Of a stretch of 64,000 nt of DNA, positions 61,850 to 64,000 are shown one piece after another (the stretch's first letter is position 1; each line of letters begins with the position of its first letter). Source of the stretch: CADEFX01 sp963806735 (GTDB taxonomy: Bacteria; Pseudomonadota; Alphaproteobacteria; Rhizobiales; Hyphomicrobiaceae); contig CAWEBE010000022.1 of NCBI GenBank assembly GCA_963806735.1, forward strand, positions 62,001 to 126,000, in the 5' to 3' direction. A model generated the notes under the pieces. That model was not told the DNA's origin. It did no database searches and worked only from the letters and a program-made list of their open reading frames with translations. Both the position numbers and the translations under genes were made by a program.

Positions 61850-63400
61850 GTGCGCTATCTCTTTGAAGGCTATGCGCTCGACACGAACCGGCGAGAACTG
61901 TGCCTTGGCGCTGATCTCGTGCCGCTCGAGCCGCAGGTTTTCGACGTTCTGGCCTACTTGATCCAAAATCGCGAACGCGTGGTGAGCAAGGACGATCTAC
62001 TCGCCTCCATCTGGGAGGGCCGCAGCGTCTCAGAATCGGCACTGACTACACGCATCAACGCGGCCCGAAGCGCCATCGGCGACAGCGGCGATCAGCAGCG
62101 GCTGATCAAGACGCTTCAGCGCAAGGGTATTCGCTTTATTGGCGCGGTGCGGGAAGAGGACCGGCAGACGGCGGCGGGCGAGCCCAAACCGGTTGCGCTT
62201 CCTGATCGACCGTCGATCGCCGTTCTCGCCTTCACGAACATGAGCGGCAACCCGGATCAGGATTATTTCAGCGACGGCATTACTGAGGACATCATCACCG
62301 AGCTGTCGCGCTTCTCCGAGCTGCTCGTCATCGCCCGCAATTCGAGCTTCCAATACAAGGGCAAGTCCGTCGATATCCGGCAGGTCGGGCGCGAGTTAGG
62401 CGTGCGCTACGTGCTGGAGGGCAGCATTCGCCGCGCCGGCGACCGTATCCGCATCAGCGCCCAACTTATCGACGCAACGACCGGCGCCCACCGGTGGGCC
62501 GACCGCTACGACCGCAAGCTCGATGACACGTTTGCCGTCCAGGACGAAGTCGTCAGAACGATCGTGGCTGTGCTTGCGCTGCATGTGAACAAGGCAGAGA
62601 CCGAGCGCGCGCTCGCTAAACCGCCCGCGATGTGGCTGGCCTATGACCATTACTTGCGCGCCGCTCATATATTGGCTCTCTTCAATTCCTCGTTCAGCAA
62701 AGCAGAGCTTCTGCAGGCGCGGCGCGACTTGGACCAGGCGCTGACCATCGACCCCAACTATGCCCGCGCCCATGCTGCCCTTTCAAGGAGCTCAATGGAG
62801 CTGTGGGTTCGTCGATGGGACGACAACTGTCCATGGACTGCGGCCATCGACGCCGCCTATCAGTCAGCCCGCGAGGCGGTGCGGCTGGCCCCGAATCTGT
62901 CTGACGCTCACGTGGCGCTCGGCTGGACATTGAGTTACATGCGGCAGTACGAAGCGGCCATCACCGAGTTCGAGCGCGCGACCCAGCTCAATCCAAATTC
63001 CACTGACTATCACTTCGCATTCGCCCTGTTGGTTGCTGGAGAGCCGACTAAGGCCATCCAAACGCTCGAGACGCACATGCGGCTTGATCCGTTCTATCAG
63101 CCGCGCACTACTGCGATGCTGGGATTTGCCTACTACTTGCTCGAGCGCTATCTGGATGCTCTGCCTCACTTGCAGGAAGCGGCGTCTCGTGCCCCCAAGC
63201 ATGGTCACAGCCGTCGCTATTTGGCCGCCACCTATGCCCAGCTGGGTGAGCTCGAAAGGGCCCGGGAGGAGGCCACCGAAGCGCTGCATGTCGAACCTTG
63301 GTTCACAATCAAGCATGGTATCTTCGCGACGATCTGCAAGCGCCCCGAGGATGCCGAACGTTTCAGCGAAGGGCTGCGCAAGGCCGGATTTCCCGAGTGA
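61850..63400 (+). CDS. OmpR-type winged-helix regulator with TolB-like N-domain and TPR repeats
   Basis: Starting with a GTG at 61850 (VRYLFEGYALDTNRRELCLG) the protein has about 516 residues. The winged helix covers residues 1-100 (LVPLEPQVFDVLAYLIQNRE and RVVSKDDLLASIWEGRSVSE, family-typical). It is followed by a TolB-like domain (PSIAVLAFTNMSGNPDQDYF; ELGVRYVLEGSIRRAGDRIR) and four or more TPR repeats in the C-terminal half (LSDAHVALGWTLSYMRQYEA). Such soluble regulators are common in Bradyrhizobium-like genomes and couple a DNA-binding winged helix to protein-protein interaction repeats. An earlier GTG at 61802 is possible. Confidence 0.9.
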   Translation: MRYLFEGYALDTNRRELCLGADLVPLEPQVFDVLAYLIQNRERVVSKDDLLASIWEGRSVSESALTTRINAARSAIGDSGDQQRLIKTLQRKGIRFIGAVREEDRQTAAGEPKPVALPDRPSIAVLAFTNMSGNPDQDYFSDGITEDIITELSRFSELLVIARNSSFQYKGKSVDIRQVGRELGVRYVLEGSIRRAGDRIRISAQLIDATTGAHRWADRYDRKLDDTFAVQDEVVRTIVAVLALHVNKAETERALAKPPAMWLAYDHYLRAAHILALFNSSFSKAELLQARRDLDQALTIDPNYARAHAALSRSSMELWVRRWDDNCPWTAAIDAAYQSAREAVRLAPNLSDAHVALGWTLSYMRQYEAAITEFERATQLNPNSTDYHFAFALLVAGEPTKAIQTLETHMRLDPFYQPRTTAMLGFAYYLLERYLDALPHLQEAASRAPKHGHSRRYLAATYAQLGELERAREEATEALHVEPWFTIKHGIFATICKRPEDAERFSEGLRKAGFPE

Positions 63401-63569
63401 TGACGCGCTTGCCGGGCGAGCCGATCGTGAATGCTCCGATCATGCGCCGGACAGCTTCAGCCTTTCCGCCACGCTGCCGCGCGGGAATGGCTGCTTCGGG
63501 TCATGATCTGCCGATCTGGAAGCGACCTGGCCACGGCAGCTTTACCTCCAAGACCTGTGAACCGCATGC

Positions 63570-63947
63570 GTGCACGAGGATCAGGAAGGGGCTGGTACGC
63601 GACCTCATCGTCAGCTATCTCCAAGATACGGCTGGCGCGTCCTCGAAGCCGATAGTGCCGAGCAGGCCATTGCCATGCTCAAGGCGGGCCAGCAGATCGA
63701 TATTGTCATCACCGACATCCAGTTGAAGGGCGCGCTGACCGGCTGGGATGTGGCGGAGGCCTTTCGCGCGGCGCAGCCGACGATGCCGATCATCTACGTC
63801 TCAGGGATCGCGCCCGATCCGTCACGGCTGGTGCCGGAGAGCCTGTTCTTCCAGAAGCCCTACGATCCCGCCGCCATCCTGCGATCTTGTCGGCGCTTCA
63901 CGCAGACAGCGGCAGTTGGCCATGACCGACTTGTACAGGGAGCTTGA
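63570..63947 (+). pseudogene. Degenerate response-regulator receiver domain
   Basis: This frame shows the second half of a receiver: YGWRVLEADSAEQAIAMLKA, then IDIVITDIQLKGALTGWDVA with the phosphoacceptor Asp in TDIQL, IIYVSG and the final strand-lysine in FFQKPYD. The preceding helix is out of frame: in another frame it reads LVRDLIVSYLQDT just before it, and one base missing at about 63629 would join the two. The N-terminal strand with the acidic pocket (normally an EDE-like motif) is not present, so a working receiver is doubtful. Confidence 0.65.
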
Positions 63948-64000
63948 AGACGCCAATCGGCAGGTAGCCGAGTGCCACGAGCGCGTCGAAGATCAAATGG
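63922..64000 (+). CDS. Partial hypothetical protein, cut by the window edge
   Basis: An ATG at 63922 inside the receiver end starts a frame with MTDLYRELEDANRQVAECHE and continues RVEDQ to the right edge. Short helical proteins of this wording commonly follow response-regulator genes in Bradyrhizobium-like genomes, where they are annotated only as hypothetical. It is likely a helical cytoplasmic protein. No function can be assigned. Confidence 0.45.
   Translation, partial: MTDLYRELEDANRQVAECHERVEDQM

Overview
The window is GC-rich (roughly 60-65% by eye) and reads as an alphaproteobacterium of the Hyphomicrobiales, close in style to Bradyrhizobium, Rhodopseudomonas and other Nitrobacteraceae or Xanthobacteraceae. 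The evidence is the PAS-sensor and single-domain response regulator types, the OmpR-type winged-helix/TolB-like/TPR regulator, the separate nuoC and nuoD genes, the many periplasmic binding proteins (family 5, Bug, TRAP and family 3), and the XRE/HGG protein. This placement is inferred from protein families; no rRNA is present.

Layout. 1-3.8 kb: a PAS sensor fragment, a frameshifted receiver gene, two small exported or membrane proteins, a truncated 3' end of a tRNA-Asp, a CNNM/CorC-type protein and two very small membrane proteins. 3.9-11.8 kb: a minus-strand run, probably one operon, encoding an intradiol dioxygenase, an alpha/beta-hydrolase with Ala at the nucleophile position, and a complete peptide/opine-type ABC importer. 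12.4-16 kb: an orphan Bug binding protein, a second tRNA-Asp-like 3' remnant, an SDR and a GMC oxidoreductase. 16.2-23 kb: a Tat-exported alpha-carbonic anhydrase behind an AT-rich repeat region, an MCP/CheW pair, a dienelactone-hydrolase-like protein, and surface-glycan genes that continue to 26.2 kb (glycosyltransferase, NeuD-like acyltransferase, DegT aminotransferase, Stf0 sulfotransferase). 26.6-33.9 kb: a set of small-molecule catabolic enzymes. 34.1-38.9 kb: nuoABCDEF, followed directly by a threonine aldolase instead of nuoG.

40.0-46.5 kb is a mobile-element-like block: a two-winged-helix replication-initiator-like protein behind a tandem 60-bp repeat, a membrane protein with a C-terminal winged helix, an XRE/HGG protein and a UvrD-like helicase. 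46.9-52.1 kb holds two tail-to-tail PuuE/imidase-type deacetylase paralogues and a TRAP transporter. 52.3-53.9 kb is a scar where a gutted peptide-ABC ATPase abuts a truncated IS1182-type transposase. 54.1-58.8 kb is an amino-acid ABC importer operon that contains an argininosuccinate-lyase-type C-N lyase. Next to it lies an internally deleted second copy of the helicase gene, which abuts a truncated VOC gene. 59.7-64 kb holds two exported cupins, a GntR/FCD regulator, a winged-helix/TPR regulator, a degenerate receiver and a partial hypothetical gene.

At least six otherwise recognisable genes carry one-base frameshifts. Either the sequence contains indel errors or this is a decaying accessory region, and raw-read inspection would decide which.
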